Origin: JBFLVN01 sp040758475
GTDB lineage: Bacteria > JAGRBM01
Length of the DNA: 23,106 nt
Direction of reading: 5' to 3'
Assembly (NCBI GenBank): GCA_040758475.1
Contig: JBFLVN010000019.1
Location: 1 to 23,106 of the forward strand
Each line of letters begins with the position of its first letter. Position 1 is the stretch's first letter. Made by a program: the position numbers and the translations under genes. Positions 7,909 to 18,151 of the stretch are shown in pieces. Below the pieces are notes generated by a model. It was not told where the DNA came from. It did no database searches and saw nothing but the letters and a program-made list of their open reading frames with translations.

Positions 7909-8282
7909 ACGCCACCGCCGTAGCCGCGAAAGACCCCAAATTCGAAGGCCCCGTGAAGGCCAGCCTCGGAGGCTTTTCCTTCGAACGGCGGGGAGCGGAG
8001 GTCACCATCCAGGCGGGTGGCCGAACCACCGGCCTTTCGTCCCACATGTTCATGCGCACCATCTACCGGATGCTCGCCCATGGCCTTGCCCTCGGGAAAT
8101 CCATTTTCTACGGGGGGTTCTGCCTCCACAACCTGGGCGATCCCGTCCAGGGCCAGGAAGTGAAGTTCTCCATCCTGGGCTCCCCCACCGCCGAAGAGGT
8201 GTTTCCCAAGGAAGAGGTCCGCCGGTTCCTCACCCAGATGTACGAAGACTTCAAATGGGATGGCTACGAGGAGTGGTATTAG
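7905..8282 (+). CDS. Unknown 125-aa protein coupled to the cupin-like gene
   Basis: I do not recognise this protein. It starts at the ATG that overlaps the upstream TGA (ATGA at 7905-7908), a classic coupling arrangement, so it is probably a partner of the possible bicupin. It has a beta-rich first half (GGFSFERRGAEVTIQ), a middle helix with two histidines (HMFMRTIYRMLAHGLAL), and a Tyr/Trp-rich acidic C-terminus ending WDGYEEWY. There is no signal peptide and no membrane segment. After it comes a 94-bp gap with a possible promoter. Confidence 0.7.
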   Translation: MNATAVAAKDPKFEGPVKASLGGFSFERRGAEVTIQAGGRTTGLSSHMFMRTIYRMLAHGLALGKSIFYGGFCLHNLGDPVQGQEVKFSILGSPTAEEVFPKEEVRRFLTQMYEDFKWDGYEEWY

Positions 8283-8301
8283 CCCGCCCGCCGGACGCGG
8301 T

Positions 8302-8331
8302 TTGCCGCCCCGCCTCGAACGGATGTAACAT
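8302..8331 (+). promoter_or_regulatory. Possible sigma-70-type promoter
   Basis: TTGCCG (8302-8307) and TAACAT (8326-8331) each match the consensus at 4 of 6 positions and are 18 bp apart. They lie in the only sizeable gap (8283-8376) of the 6487-10953 gene run, so a second transcript for the 66-aa gene and the ABC exporter may begin here. This is weak evidence in GC-rich DNA. Confidence 0.3.
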
Positions 8332-8376
8332 AAAGGCCTCCGAAGGGCTTTGCCGAGCGCGCAAAGGGGCGCCCAG

Positions 8377-8577
8377 ATGGAACTGACGGGAGATCCCCAG
8401 GGCATCGAAGCCCTCAAGAAGATCAAGGATACGAACGCCACGTATCTCAAGTTTCTCCTCCAGGAAGTCCAGACGAGCTTTGAGGGAACGGTGCCTTTCA
8501 AGGCCGCGGACGGGACGGAGTACAAGCTCGTCCGCGACGCCAAGGTGAAGGGCAAGTTGATCGTCGAGAAGGTCTAG
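8377..8577 (+). CDS. Small 66-aa protein of unknown function
   Basis: The frame is open back to a TTG at 8350, but the ATG at 8377, with AGGGG about 9 nt upstream, is a better start and gives 66 residues. The sequence is Lys/Glu-rich. A probable helix (PQGIEALKKIKDTNATYLKF, then LLQEVQTSF) is followed by a short beta-hairpin-like tail (FKAADGTEYKLV, GKLIVEKV). There are no cysteines, no signal and no membrane segment. The codon bias matches its neighbours. It lies 48 nt before the ABC ATPase. I cannot name a family. Confidence 0.6.
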   Translation: MELTGDPQGIEALKKIKDTNATYLKFLLQEVQTSFEGTVPFKAADGTEYKLVRDAKVKGKLIVEKV

Positions 8578-8625
8578 CGCCGCCGAGGCGCATTTCCCGC
8601 CTCCCGCCGGGGCATCCCTTATTCC

Positions 8626-9546
8626 ATGCCCGAACCCATCGCAGAGCTGCGCGGTGTCGTAAAGCGCTATGGACTCCTCGAAGTCGTCGCGGGCCTGAGC
8701 CTGAGCGTCCAGAAGACCGAGTGCGTGGGGCTGCTCGGGCCCAACGGCGCCGGGAAAACCACGACGCTAAAGCTCCTCACCGGCCAAGGGACCGCGACGA
8801 GCGGGGAAGTAAAGCTCTTCGGCATTCCCTACAACGAGCGCTCCAAGAACACCCGCTCCCGGATCGGCGTCGTCACCCAGGACGATACGCTGGACGAAGA
8901 ACTGACGGCCTTCGAGAACCTCCTCGTCTTCGCCCGCTATTTCGGAATCCCGGTGAAAGACGCCCGCCAGCGGGCGGAAGAACTCCTGGCCTTCGTCCAT
9001 CTCTCCGAAAAGCACGACGCCCGCGTGCCCGCCCTTTCGGGCGGAATGCGGCGGCGGCTCCTCATCGCCCGGGCCCTCGTGAACGCGCCCGACTTCCTCA
9101 TTCTCGACGAACCGACGACGGGCCTCGACCCCCAGGCCCGGCACCTCATCTGGCAAAAGCTCCGGCTTCTAAAGCGCCAGGGGGTGACGATGCTGCTCAC
9201 GACCCACTACATGGAAGAAGCCGAGCAGCTCTGCGACCGGCTGCTCATCTTGGAAAGCGGCCGGGCCCTTGCCCAGGGGCGGCCCATCGACCTCATCCGG
9301 GAACACGTGGGCGAGGAAGTGATCGAACTGCGAAGCGGGGCCCTTTCGCCCGAAGCCCTCAGGTCCCAGCTCGGTTTCGAGTCTTTCGATACGGAACTCT
9401 CCGCCGATACGCTCTACGTGTTTCTCCGGCCGGGGCGCCCGGCACCGGCCGAAATACCACGGATCGAAGGGGTCGATTTCCTCCACCGCCGCGCGACCCT
9501 CGAAGACGTGTTCCTGCGGCTCGCGGGAAGGGAGCTCTCCGAGTGA
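8626..9546 (+). CDS. ABC transporter ATP-binding protein, NodI/DrrA-type
   Basis: A 306-aa ATPase of an ABC-2 exporter. All core motifs are present: Walker A GPNGAGKT (38-45), Q-loop VVTQDD (about 82-87), signature LSGGM (137-141), Walker B LILDEP (158-163), D-loop GLDPQ and switch His194 in LTTHYMEE. About 90 residues after the ATPase core form the C-terminal extension common in NodI/DrrA proteins. It ends HRRATLEDVFLRLAGREL, the usual last helix. It energises export through the permease made by the next gene, whose GTG start overlaps this stop (GTGA). No strong Shine-Dalgarno sequence is visible before 8626. Despite the NodI resemblance, nothing here points to nodulation; the cargo is unknown. 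Confidence 0.92.
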   Translation: MPEPIAELRGVVKRYGLLEVVAGLSLSVQKTECVGLLGPNGAGKTTTLKLLTGQGTATSGEVKLFGIPYNERSKNTRSRIGVVTQDDTLDEELTAFENLLVFARYFGIPVKDARQRAEELLAFVHLSEKHDARVPALSGGMRRRLLIARALVNAPDFLILDEPTTGLDPQARHLIWQKLRLLKRQGVTMLLTTHYMEEAEQLCDRLLILESGRALAQGRPIDLIREHVGEEVIELRSGALSPEALRSQLGFESFDTELSADTLYVFLRPGRPAPAEIPRIEGVDFLHRRATLEDVFLRLAGRELSE

Positions 9547-10328
9547 CGGACCTTTTTTCCCTTCCCCTGGTAGGCCCCAAAGCCTTCGCCGTGTGGGGGC
9601 GGAATATCCGCGTCTGGCTCAAGGGCGCCGTGTGGAGTTCGCTCCTCGGGGAACTCCTCGAACCGATCCTCTACCTCGTGTTCCTCGGGACGGGGATCGG
9701 CGCGTTCATTCCGGAAATGGAAGGCGCGACGTACCTCGAATACGTGGCCCCCGGCCTTCTCGTCATGGGAGCCATGTGGAGTTCTTCTTTCGAGAATACC
9801 TACGGCTCTTTTACGCGCATGGACCGGCAGAAAACCTATTCGGCCATCGTCGTCACGCCCGTGACGATGGAAGAAGTGGTGGCGGGCGACATCCTCTGGG
9901 GGGCGACCAAGGGGCTCGTGGCGGGGGCCATGATGATCCTCGTATCGGGAGTCCTGGGCATCGCTAAGTTCCCCGCGGCCCTCCTGTGCCTCCCTCTTTC
10001 GATGCTGATCGGCCTCGTCTTCGCTTCCATGGCCCTCACCGTCACGGCCCTCGCGCACAATTACGAATTCTTCGCCTACTACTTCACGGTGGTCCTCACC
10101 CCGATGTTCTTTATTTCAGGAACGTGGTTCCCCGTTTCCACGCTCCCGGGCCCGGTGCAACCCCTCTCGGAGGCCCTTCCCATGACCCAGGGCGTCACGG
10201 CGGCGCGTCTCCTCATGGCGGGGCGGCTCGATTTCGAGATCCTTCCGTGCCTTGCCTGGCTCCTTCTCTATTTGTTCGTCTTCTTCACGATCTCGGTGAA
10301 CCTCGTCCGGCGAAGGCTCATCCGGTAG
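9543..10328 (+). CDS. ABC-2 type permease, NodJ-like
   Basis: A 261-aa inner-membrane permease. The start is the GTG at 9543, overlapping the ATPase stop by four bases. Although the frame is open upstream to 8721, that part is antiparallel noise inside the ATPase gene. The protein has about six hydrophobic segments (first near residues 36-55, last near 240-256) and the conserved ABC2-membrane loop PMFFISGTWFPVSTLPG followed by EALPMTQG, very like NodJ/DrrB. The length matches NodJ (about 260). It should dimerise and pair with the preceding ATPase to form an exporter for a lipid, glycan or drug-like cargo. The alpha/beta hydrolase gene follows after 10 nt. Confidence 0.9.
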   Translation: MTDLFSLPLVGPKAFAVWGRNIRVWLKGAVWSSLLGELLEPILYLVFLGTGIGAFIPEMEGATYLEYVAPGLLVMGAMWSSSFENTYGSFTRMDRQKTYSAIVVTPVTMEEVVAGDILWGATKGLVAGAMMILVSGVLGIAKFPAALLCLPLSMLIGLVFASMALTVTALAHNYEFFAYYFTVVLTPMFFISGTWFPVSTLPGPVQPLSEALPMTQGVTAARLLMAGRLDFEILPCLAWLLLYLFVFFTISVNLVRRRLIR

Positions 10329-10338
10329 AGCCAATCCC

Positions 10339-10953
10339 ATGCTGTCCCCAACGACCGTTTTCCTTCCCGGAGCTTCGGGAAAAGCGGACTTCTGGCGGCC
10401 CATCGCGCAAGAACTTGCGGGACGGGGCCCCCAAAAACTCCTCGGCTGGCCCGGTTTTGGCGAAGAACCCGCCGATCCCTCGGTTCGCTCCCTCCGCGAT
10501 CTCGCGGGCTGGACTCTCCGGCAAATGCCCCCAGACCCGGCAAACGTGGTCGCCCAATCCATGGGAGGCGTCATCGCGGCTCAAATCGCCATCGAAAACC
10601 CAAAGCGAATTGCCAGGCTGGTTCTGGTCGCCACATCCGGCGGCGTGGACGTAAAAAAGCTGGGCGGCGCCGATTGGCGGCCGGATTTCACCCGGGAAAA
10701 CGGGCAATTGCCCAAGTGGTTCGTGGACGACCGGACGGATTTGACGGACCAACTGGAGAAGATACAGATTCCCGTTCTCCTCATCTGGGGAGATTCCGAT
10801 CCCATCAGCCCTGTCGCGGTTGGTGAGTTCTTGCGATCCAAACTGCCAAGCGCCTGTCTCGCCGTCGTTCCAGGGGGTGGGCACGACCTCGCACGAACCC
10901 ATGCCGATGAGACCGCCCGGCTGATCGCGGGCCACCTCTTCGCGGATTCTTAA
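10339..10953 (+). CDS. Small alpha/beta hydrolase
   Basis: A 204-aa alpha/beta-hydrolase-fold enzyme, short for the fold (usual length 250-300). The oxyanion/first-strand motif FLPGASG is near residue 8, the nucleophile elbow AQSMGG carries the catalytic Ser, the acid is probably in WGDSDPISP, and the base His is in GGGHDL. The cap domain is much reduced. It is BioH-like in organisation, but I do not assign BioH activity. It starts 10 nt after the permease, so it is in the same transcript and may trim or load the exported compound (inference). Its TAA overlaps the TAA of the convergent BKACE gene at the palindrome TTAA (10950-10953). Confidence 0.85.
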   Translation: MLSPTTVFLPGASGKADFWRPIAQELAGRGPQKLLGWPGFGEEPADPSVRSLRDLAGWTLRQMPPDPANVVAQSMGGVIAAQIAIENPKRIARLVLVATSGGVDVKKLGGADWRPDFTRENGQLPKWFVDDRTDLTDQLEKIQIPVLLIWGDSDPISPVAVGEFLRSKLPSACLAVVPGGGHDLARTHADETARLIAGHLFADS

Positions 10954-11825
10954 TTGGGAACGCCGGAGAGCTTTCTCGCTTCGGCGGCGTTGGCCACTTC
11001 GCGGCCCGTCTGGCGGACGATCTTGGCGAGCGCCTCAACAAGGGGCCCGTTGCTCGACGCCTTGCTCCCGTCGGGAAGATAGAACGTATCCTCCAGACCC
11101 GTCCGGACGTGGCCGCCCAATTCGGCGGCCTTCTGGTGCACGGCCCAGACTTCCTGCCGGCCGATGCAGATGGTCTGCCAATCCGTCCCCTTGGGCATCT
11201 CTTCCACGAGGAGCGGAAGCCACGAGGGCTTGGCCGGCATGCCGCTTGCGACGCCCATGACGAGCGAGATGTGCACGGGGGGTTTCATCATGCCGTTGTG
11301 CAGGTAGAGGCCCACGCTCCGCACGATGCCCGTGTCGAAGCACTCGCACTCGGGAATAATGCGGTACTTGTTCATCACTTCGAGATACTTCTTGATCTTC
11401 TCGACCGGGTTGTCGAACACCATGGGGGGCCAGGCCCACGCGCCGTCGGATTTGGTCTTCAAATAATTGAGCGTCCCGGCGTTCAAGGCCGCGAGTTCGG
11501 GCTTGACGGTTTCGAGGCAATCCAACGGGCCCTGGATGTTCGGCCCCACCATGCCCGTCGACATGTTGATCATGATTTCGGGGACTTCGGCCTTGATGGC
11601 GTCGCAGATATCTTTGACCACCTTGGTATCCCAAGTGGGAAGGCGGCCCATCCCCTTTTGCTGCATGCGGAAGTGGCAGTGGACGATCGTGGCCCCGGCG
11701 TCGTAGGCCCGGCGGGCCTCTTTCGCCATCTCCTCCGGCGTCACCGGGACGGGGAATTCCTTGGGGTCGGTCAGAACGCCCGTGAGGGCGCAGGTCAGAA
11801 CGCACTTGTCTTTCGGGCTGCTCAT
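10950..11825 (-). CDS. BKACE / DUF849 beta-keto acid cleavage enzyme
   Basis: A 291-aa TIM-barrel enzyme of the 3-keto-5-aminohexanoate cleavage (Kce, DUF849) family. Members react a beta-keto acid with acetyl-CoA to give acetoacetate and a new acyl-CoA, using a zinc ion. The zinc ligands are visible: His49 and His51 in HCHFR, and Glu at about 245 in RTGLED. Other family landmarks are INMSTG and NAGTLNY. The start is the ATG at 11823-11825 (MSSPKDK), with GGAGGT close upstream; the frame extends further to 11858 through the operator and is not used. The substrate cannot be read, since family substrates vary. It diverges from the ThDP enzyme pair and probably shares its regulation. Confidence 0.92.
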   Translation of the reverse strand: MSSPKDKCVLTCALTGVLTDPKEFPVPVTPEEMAKEARRAYDAGATIVHCHFRMQQKGMGRLPTWDTKVVKDICDAIKAEVPEIMINMSTGMVGPNIQGPLDCLETVKPELAALNAGTLNYLKTKSDGAWAWPPMVFDNPVEKIKKYLEVMNKYRIIPECECFDTGIVRSVGLYLHNGMMKPPVHISLVMGVASGMPAKPSWLPLLVEEMPKGTDWQTICIGRQEVWAVHQKAAELGGHVRTGLEDTFYLPDGSKASSNGPLVEALAKIVRQTGREVANAAEARKLSGVPN

Positions 11826-11843
11826 GGAAACCTCCGGGATAAA

Positions 11844-11865
11844 AAAGTGAGCGATCACTCACTTT
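11844..11865. promoter_or_regulatory. 22-bp palindromic operator, TetR-family type
   Basis: AAAGTGAG (11844-11851) and CTCACTTT (11858-11865) are perfect complements, with GATC at the exact centre; only one symmetric pair (C11852/A11857) is off. The GTGAGnGATCnCTCAC form is typical of TetR/AcrR-family operators. The site begins 19 bp upstream of the BKACE start codon and about 160 bp before the divergent ThDP genes, so one repressor could control both. No regulator gene is in the window. Confidence 0.75.
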
Positions 11866-11946
11866 CGGGGGCAAAGCCTAACCCACCCCCCGAAAAAGGG
11901 AAGAGGGCTGCTCCCCTTGGGGGGCAGATGGCCCCGGAGGTGTATG

Positions 11947-11982
11947 ATGGACAGGCTTGCCCTCCATCAGTGGATTCCCTAG
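11947..11982 (+). CDS. Possible leader peptide ORF before the ThDP enzyme genes
   Basis: An 11-residue frame, MDRLALHQWIP, ends at TAG (11980-11982), 41 nt before the GTG of the first ThDP subunit. It is preceded by GGAGG at 11936-11940, 6 nt from the ATG, the best ribosome site in this intergenic region. Another ATG is directly upstream (11944). Leader peptides are common before acetolactate-synthase-type operons, but no attenuator hairpin with a T-run was found here. Chance is possible. Confidence 0.3.
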   Translation: MDRLALHQWIP

Positions 11983-12023
11983 TGTCTGGCCCACATCCCC
12001 CTCCAAAGGAAGGCACCGGGCCG

Positions 12024-13721
12024 GTGAAAGACACCCCCATGTTCTCTTCGGAAGCGGCTGCTGCAGACTCCAAAGACGGCCGCTGGACCCTGCTCCACGA
12101 CGCCCAGGCCGCGGCTTATGCGGCCGACGGCTACGCCCGTTCCACGGACCGGCCCGCCCTCGTGCTGGCCCAGGGCACGGCCGAAGCCCTCGAACTCACA
12201 AGCGCCCTCGTAACGAGCTGGGGGGACAAATTGCCCGTCGTGGCCGTGGCGCTCGTGCCCAAAGAAGAGTTCAGCCTCGTCCAAGGCGCGCTCTCCACCG
12301 TTTCCCGTTCCCTGACGATCCTCAAAGGCACCGGGGGCGCCCAAGAGGCACTGGCCAAGGCAGCGGAAGATGCCCCCCGGGAAGGCCCCTTCGCCGTGCT
12401 CGCCGCCGAAGGAACGATTGATGTGGATGGGATTGGCGCGGCCTGGGAAACGGCCCTTCAAACCGCCCCCCGCCAAACTTCCGCCCAAACGGGTTGCCAA
12501 AAATCCGACGTCGCCCAAGTGGCCGCGCTCCTACGCGGTTTTTCGAGGCCCGTCATCGTGGCGGGGCGCGGGGCTATCCGGAGCACGGACGCCCAGGCGC
12601 TCTCCGATCTCGCCCAAAGCCTTGGCGCCCCCGTGCTGCTCACTTCGAGCGCCACGACCATGCCCGCCGGGCGGCTCGCCGAATATCGCCGGGCGTTCGA
12701 GGGGGGCGCGCTCCTTCCGGCGGGGACGATGGTCTGGCCCAAGGCGCTTGCCGGTGCCGACGGAGTTCTCGCCCTCGGTACGGCCCTCTCGGAAGTCGAC
12801 TGGTTCGGCCTCAAGACGCTCCGCCTCGCCCGGGGCCGCCTGATCCGGGTGGCGGACAAACCCGCCGCCAAGGAATTTGGAAAGCCCTTCGTCCAGGCCG
12901 ATGTGCCGGCGTTCGTCCGCGCTTTGGTTAGTGAATTGGGAAATGGCCGTGGGCAATCCTCTTCGATTTCCCACTGGCGCAAGGCGGGCGAGCGGTGGCA
13001 GAAAGCCCTGGCCAAAGTCGCCGGCGAAGGGGAAAAACTCTCGTACATCGAACCCAATTTCGCCGCTTACCAGATCGTCCAGAACGCCCCGGAAAACGCC
13101 CTCTTCACTTCCGAAGGCGGTTCCTGCGGCATGTGGCTGTGGACCTACCTCTGGCTCCGCCCGCTCGTGTTCCCGGTCCAGCACGGTACCATCGGCGTCC
13201 CCATTCCCATGACGGCCGGCATCCAGGCGGGCCAGCCGGGCGCCCCCGTGTGGGGGATCGTGGGGGACGGGGCTTTCTTCTACAACGCGGCCGATCTGGC
13301 GGCTTCCGCAAAGAACGGTCCCCGCGTCTACTTCGTTTTCAACGATTCTTCCTGGAGCGCGATCCGCCTGGGGCAGACGTTTATGTACAGCGGGCGCTAC
13401 GTAGGAACGGACATCGCGCAAACCGATTATGCCAAAATCGCCCGAGCCTACGGCTGTGAGACGGCAGCGTGCACGACTCCGGGCGAATTGCTTAGCGCCC
13501 TGAAACAAGCCCGCCAGCACAAGGGTGAAAAACCGTTCGTCGTGGACGTGCGGCTAAGGAAAGATCACGTCCCCTACGCGGGCGTGAACTTCGTACTGGC
13601 CGAACTGGACGGAGCGACCACTTCCCTAGCCGCCCAATCGGCGGTGGGGGCGACCCTCAGCCTGGTTCGCGGGCGCCTTACTCCCCGCGCCCTGCGCGGC
13701 CTTATCACCGTGGGAAGATAA
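12024..13721 (+). CDS. ThDP-dependent enzyme subunit with intact PP domain and degenerate Pyr domain
   Basis: A 565-aa protein related to acetolactate synthase / benzoylformate decarboxylase enzymes. The Pyr domain is shortened at its start: no GVPG-type first motif precedes HDAQAAAYAADGYAR (25-39). The position of the catalytic Glu, counted back from GYAR, is Ala27. A central domain (about 150-310) with RPVIVAGRGAI follows. The C-terminal PP domain is complete: GDGAFF (G414-D415-G416) and ND at 440-441, the ThDP-Mg site. Start: the GTG at 12024 has AAGGAAGG 10 nt upstream; ATG at 12039 is an alternative. The frame stays open to 11109, antisense to BKACE, which is not coding here. The next gene, 3 nt away, encodes a protein with the opposite pattern. 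The reaction is unknown. Confidence 0.87.
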   Translation: MKDTPMFSSEAAAADSKDGRWTLLHDAQAAAYAADGYARSTDRPALVLAQGTAEALELTSALVTSWGDKLPVVAVALVPKEEFSLVQGALSTVSRSLTILKGTGGAQEALAKAAEDAPREGPFAVLAAEGTIDVDGIGAAWETALQTAPRQTSAQTGCQKSDVAQVAALLRGFSRPVIVAGRGAIRSTDAQALSDLAQSLGAPVLLTSSATTMPAGRLAEYRRAFEGGALLPAGTMVWPKALAGADGVLALGTALSEVDWFGLKTLRLARGRLIRVADKPAAKEFGKPFVQADVPAFVRALVSELGNGRGQSSSISHWRKAGERWQKALAKVAGEGEKLSYIEPNFAAYQIVQNAPENALFTSEGGSCGMWLWTYLWLRPLVFPVQHGTIGVPIPMTAGIQAGQPGAPVWGIVGDGAFFYNAADLAASAKNGPRVYFVFNDSSWSAIRLGQTFMYSGRYVGTDIAQTDYAKIARAYGCETAACTTPGELLSALKQARQHKGEKPFVVDVRLRKDHVPYAGVNFVLAELDGATTSLAAQSAVGATLSLVRGRLTPRALRGLITVGR

Positions 13722-13724
13722 TCC

Positions 13725-14693
13725 ATGAGGATTCCTGGAATCGGTATTCACGTAGGAACCGGCGGGGCGCTCGTCGCGAGCCGCCTCTCCGATTATGAAA
13801 TCGATACGATTTTTTCCGTGCCCGGCTCCCAGGTGCTTCCCATTTGGGACGCCCTGGACGGCGGAATCCGGGTGGTCGTGCCGCGCTCGGAGCGCCACGC
13901 CGCCTTCATGGCCGAGGGGTACGGGCAGGCGTGCGGCTTTCCCGCCGTGCTGATGAACACCCTTGGCCCCGGCGTCGCCAACGAACTCGTGGGCCTCGCT
14001 TCGGCCAAGAAGAGCGCAACCCCGGTCCTCGCCGTCGCGCCTTATCAGCCGGAATGGAAATACAGCCGCATCCCGGAAGTCTTTCAGGGGCTCGATGCGC
14101 CGGCCTTCGTCCGAAGCGTATGCAAAGAGGCCCGCGTCGCTGAATCGGCCGAATCGATCGCGCCGGTGCTGGACGAAGCGTTCCGCTCCTGCCTCGCGAG
14201 CCCCTCGGGGCCAGTACACATGGAAATCTCCTTCCCGACCCTCTTCGCCCGCTCGGCCTCGCGCCCGGGTTCGCCCCCCTCGGCGAATGGGAGAAAAGCC
14301 GTCGCGGAGCCGCTGCTTGTGAGCGGCGTTCCGGATCAGAAGGCTCCCGAACCCTGGAAAAAACTCGGGCTTGGCGGAAAAGAACGGTCTCTCGCGCCGG
14401 GCATGGGCCCGAAGTACGCCATCCCCTTCGCCCTGGGCGCGAAGTTCGCCGCGATGAATTCACCGGTCGCCGCGGCGGTTCCCGCCAGCGGGCTCCTGGA
14501 ACACTTGGATAGCCTGGCCACGGCGCAGGCCTGGAACATTCCGGTCCGGCTCCTCTGCGCGGGTTCACCCGAAGAACCGCTTGAGCGGACCGCCGAAGCG
14601 TTTGGCATCCGCATCGAAAAATTATCCAAGGAAGTGGAACTCGGCTCCGCTTCCCTGCGCGATCCCAGGGCGCTGGCGCTGATCGTTGTTTAG
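13725..14693 (+). CDS. ThDP-dependent enzyme subunit with intact Pyr domain and degenerate PP domain
   Basis: A 322-aa protein. Residues 1-165 are a Pyr domain: IFSVPGSQVLPIWDAL (29-44), then PRSERHAAFMAEGYG with the catalytic Glu56 exactly where the family has it. There is no central domain. Residues about 205-322 look like a shrunken PP domain (GMGPKYAIPFALGAKFA, later LATAQAWNIPVRLLC), but where the GDG motif should be the sequence reads PAS, and where NN should be it reads AG, so it cannot bind ThDP by itself. It is 3 nt after the first subunit. The likely arrangement is a heteromer in which this Glu completes the active site of the upstream PP domain. A terminator on the other strand follows. 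Confidence 0.85.
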   Translation: MRIPGIGIHVGTGGALVASRLSDYEIDTIFSVPGSQVLPIWDALDGGIRVVVPRSERHAAFMAEGYGQACGFPAVLMNTLGPGVANELVGLASAKKSATPVLAVAPYQPEWKYSRIPEVFQGLDAPAFVRSVCKEARVAESAESIAPVLDEAFRSCLASPSGPVHMEISFPTLFARSASRPGSPPSANGRKAVAEPLLVSGVPDQKAPEPWKKLGLGGKERSLAPGMGPKYAIPFALGAKFAAMNSPVAAAVPASGLLEHLDSLATAQAWNIPVRLLCAGSPEEPLERTAEAFGIRIEKLSKEVELGSASLRDPRALALIVV

Positions 14694-14710
14694 CTAATTT
14701 CGCGAAAGCC

Positions 14711-14754
14711 CAAAAAGCATCCGCCCCGCTGGCTCTCGTGAACCAGCGGGGCGG
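14711..14754 (-). terminator. Intrinsic terminator of the rRNA operon
   Basis: On the minus strand, CCGCCCCGCTGG and CCAGCGGGGCGG form a perfect 12-bp stem with a 10-nt loop (plus positions 14721-14732 and 14743-14754). ATGCTTTTTG follows (T-run opposite 14712-14716). It begins 10 nt downstream of the 5S gene and ends just short of the convergent ThDP gene stop at 14693, so it also separates the two units. Confidence 0.88.
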
Positions 14755-14763
14755 TGAAATTTA

Positions 14764-14882
14764 GCCCGGTGACGTCCTACTCTCCCACCAAGAGATCCTG
14801 GCAGTACCATCGGCGCTGGAGGGCTTAACGGCCGTGTTCGGGATGGGAACGGGTGTGGCCCCTCCGCTAAGGTCACCGGAAT
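14764..14882 (-). rRNA. rrf: 5S ribosomal RNA
   Basis: The minus strand carries the standard 5S core (CCCATCCCGAACACGG and GATGGTACTGC). The ends CCGGTGAC and GTCACCGG form the closing helix, which fixes the boundaries to within a few bases. Length is about 119 nt. It is the last gene of the rrn operon, followed by the terminator. Confidence 0.93.
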
Positions 14883-15052
14883 TTGCAGGTCCGAGGCCGG
14901 CGGCCTTCCCCTTTGCCGGGGAGGGGGCCGGTCCGTCCTTTGAGAAGCACGAGACCCGGAAGAAAACCAAGCGACCGCCTTCAGGCCTCAAAACGAGAAC
15001 CTTGGGTGTCGTCATACCGAATGCCTGGATCAGCGTCTCGAAAAAAGAGATT
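14883..15052 (-). other. 23S-5S internal spacer
   Basis: A 170-bp transcribed spacer without a tRNA. It holds a GC-rich imperfect hairpin near 14901-14930 (CCTTCCCC ... GGGGAGG) and, at 15034-15047, the 3' arm of the 23S processing stem (CGTCTCGAAAAAAG on the plus strand). I see no gene in it; the frames across it are short. Confidence 0.75.
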
Positions 15053-18030
<2,978 letters not shown>

Positions 18031-18033
18031 AGG

Positions 18034-18050
18034 TTTTTTCTTGAGACGTC
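18034..18050 (-). other. 5' arm of the 23S processing stem
   Basis: On the minus transcript this reads GACGTCTCAAGAAAAAA, just upstream of mature 23S. It pairs with the 3' flank at 15034-15047 through CGTCTC and the A6/T6 run. Such flanking stems are cut by RNase III to release 23S. Confidence 0.65.
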
Positions 18051-18138
18051 TCTCCGGCAACCGGTTGAGACTCATAGAATTCTCATTCAGTAAAGGCCTG
18101 GTGCGGTAAAAACAACTTGGCTTCTTCCTGATCTCGTA

Positions 18139-18151
18139 CTTGTCAAAGAAC
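18139..18151 (-). promoter_or_regulatory. boxA antitermination element in the 16S-23S spacer
   Basis: The minus strand reads CGTTCTTTGACAAG, close to the bacterial boxA consensus (TGYTCTTTGAMAA). It lies between tRNA-Ala and 23S, the usual place for the spacer boxA that recruits NusB-S10. Confidence 0.65.

Noticed and set aside
8721..9542. In-frame N-terminal extension of the ABC permease.
   Set aside because: It lies inside the ATPase gene in another frame and is Arg/Pro-rich; the GTG at 9543 overlapping the ATPase stop gives a normal NodJ-length protein.
11908..11927. GC-rich hairpin CTGCTCCCC/GGGGGGCAG in the BKACE-ThDP gap as a terminator.
   Set aside because: No T-run follows on the plus strand; on the minus strand the pyrimidine tract is upstream of BKACE and would only make sense as an attenuator, for which there is no other support.
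11109..12023. The plus-strand frame of the first ThDP subunit stays open for another 305 codons upstream.
   Set aside because: It lies antisense to the well-supported BKACE gene and reads as low-complexity His/Arg/Gly text with no domain; a GTG with a Shine-Dalgarno sequence at 12024 explains the start.
12024..12150. A frameshift that hides the missing start of the Pyr domain of the first ThDP subunit.
   Set aside because: The other two plus frames upstream hit stops and contain no GVPG-like motif, and the missing Glu lies inside the intact frame, so a sequencing frameshift would not explain it.
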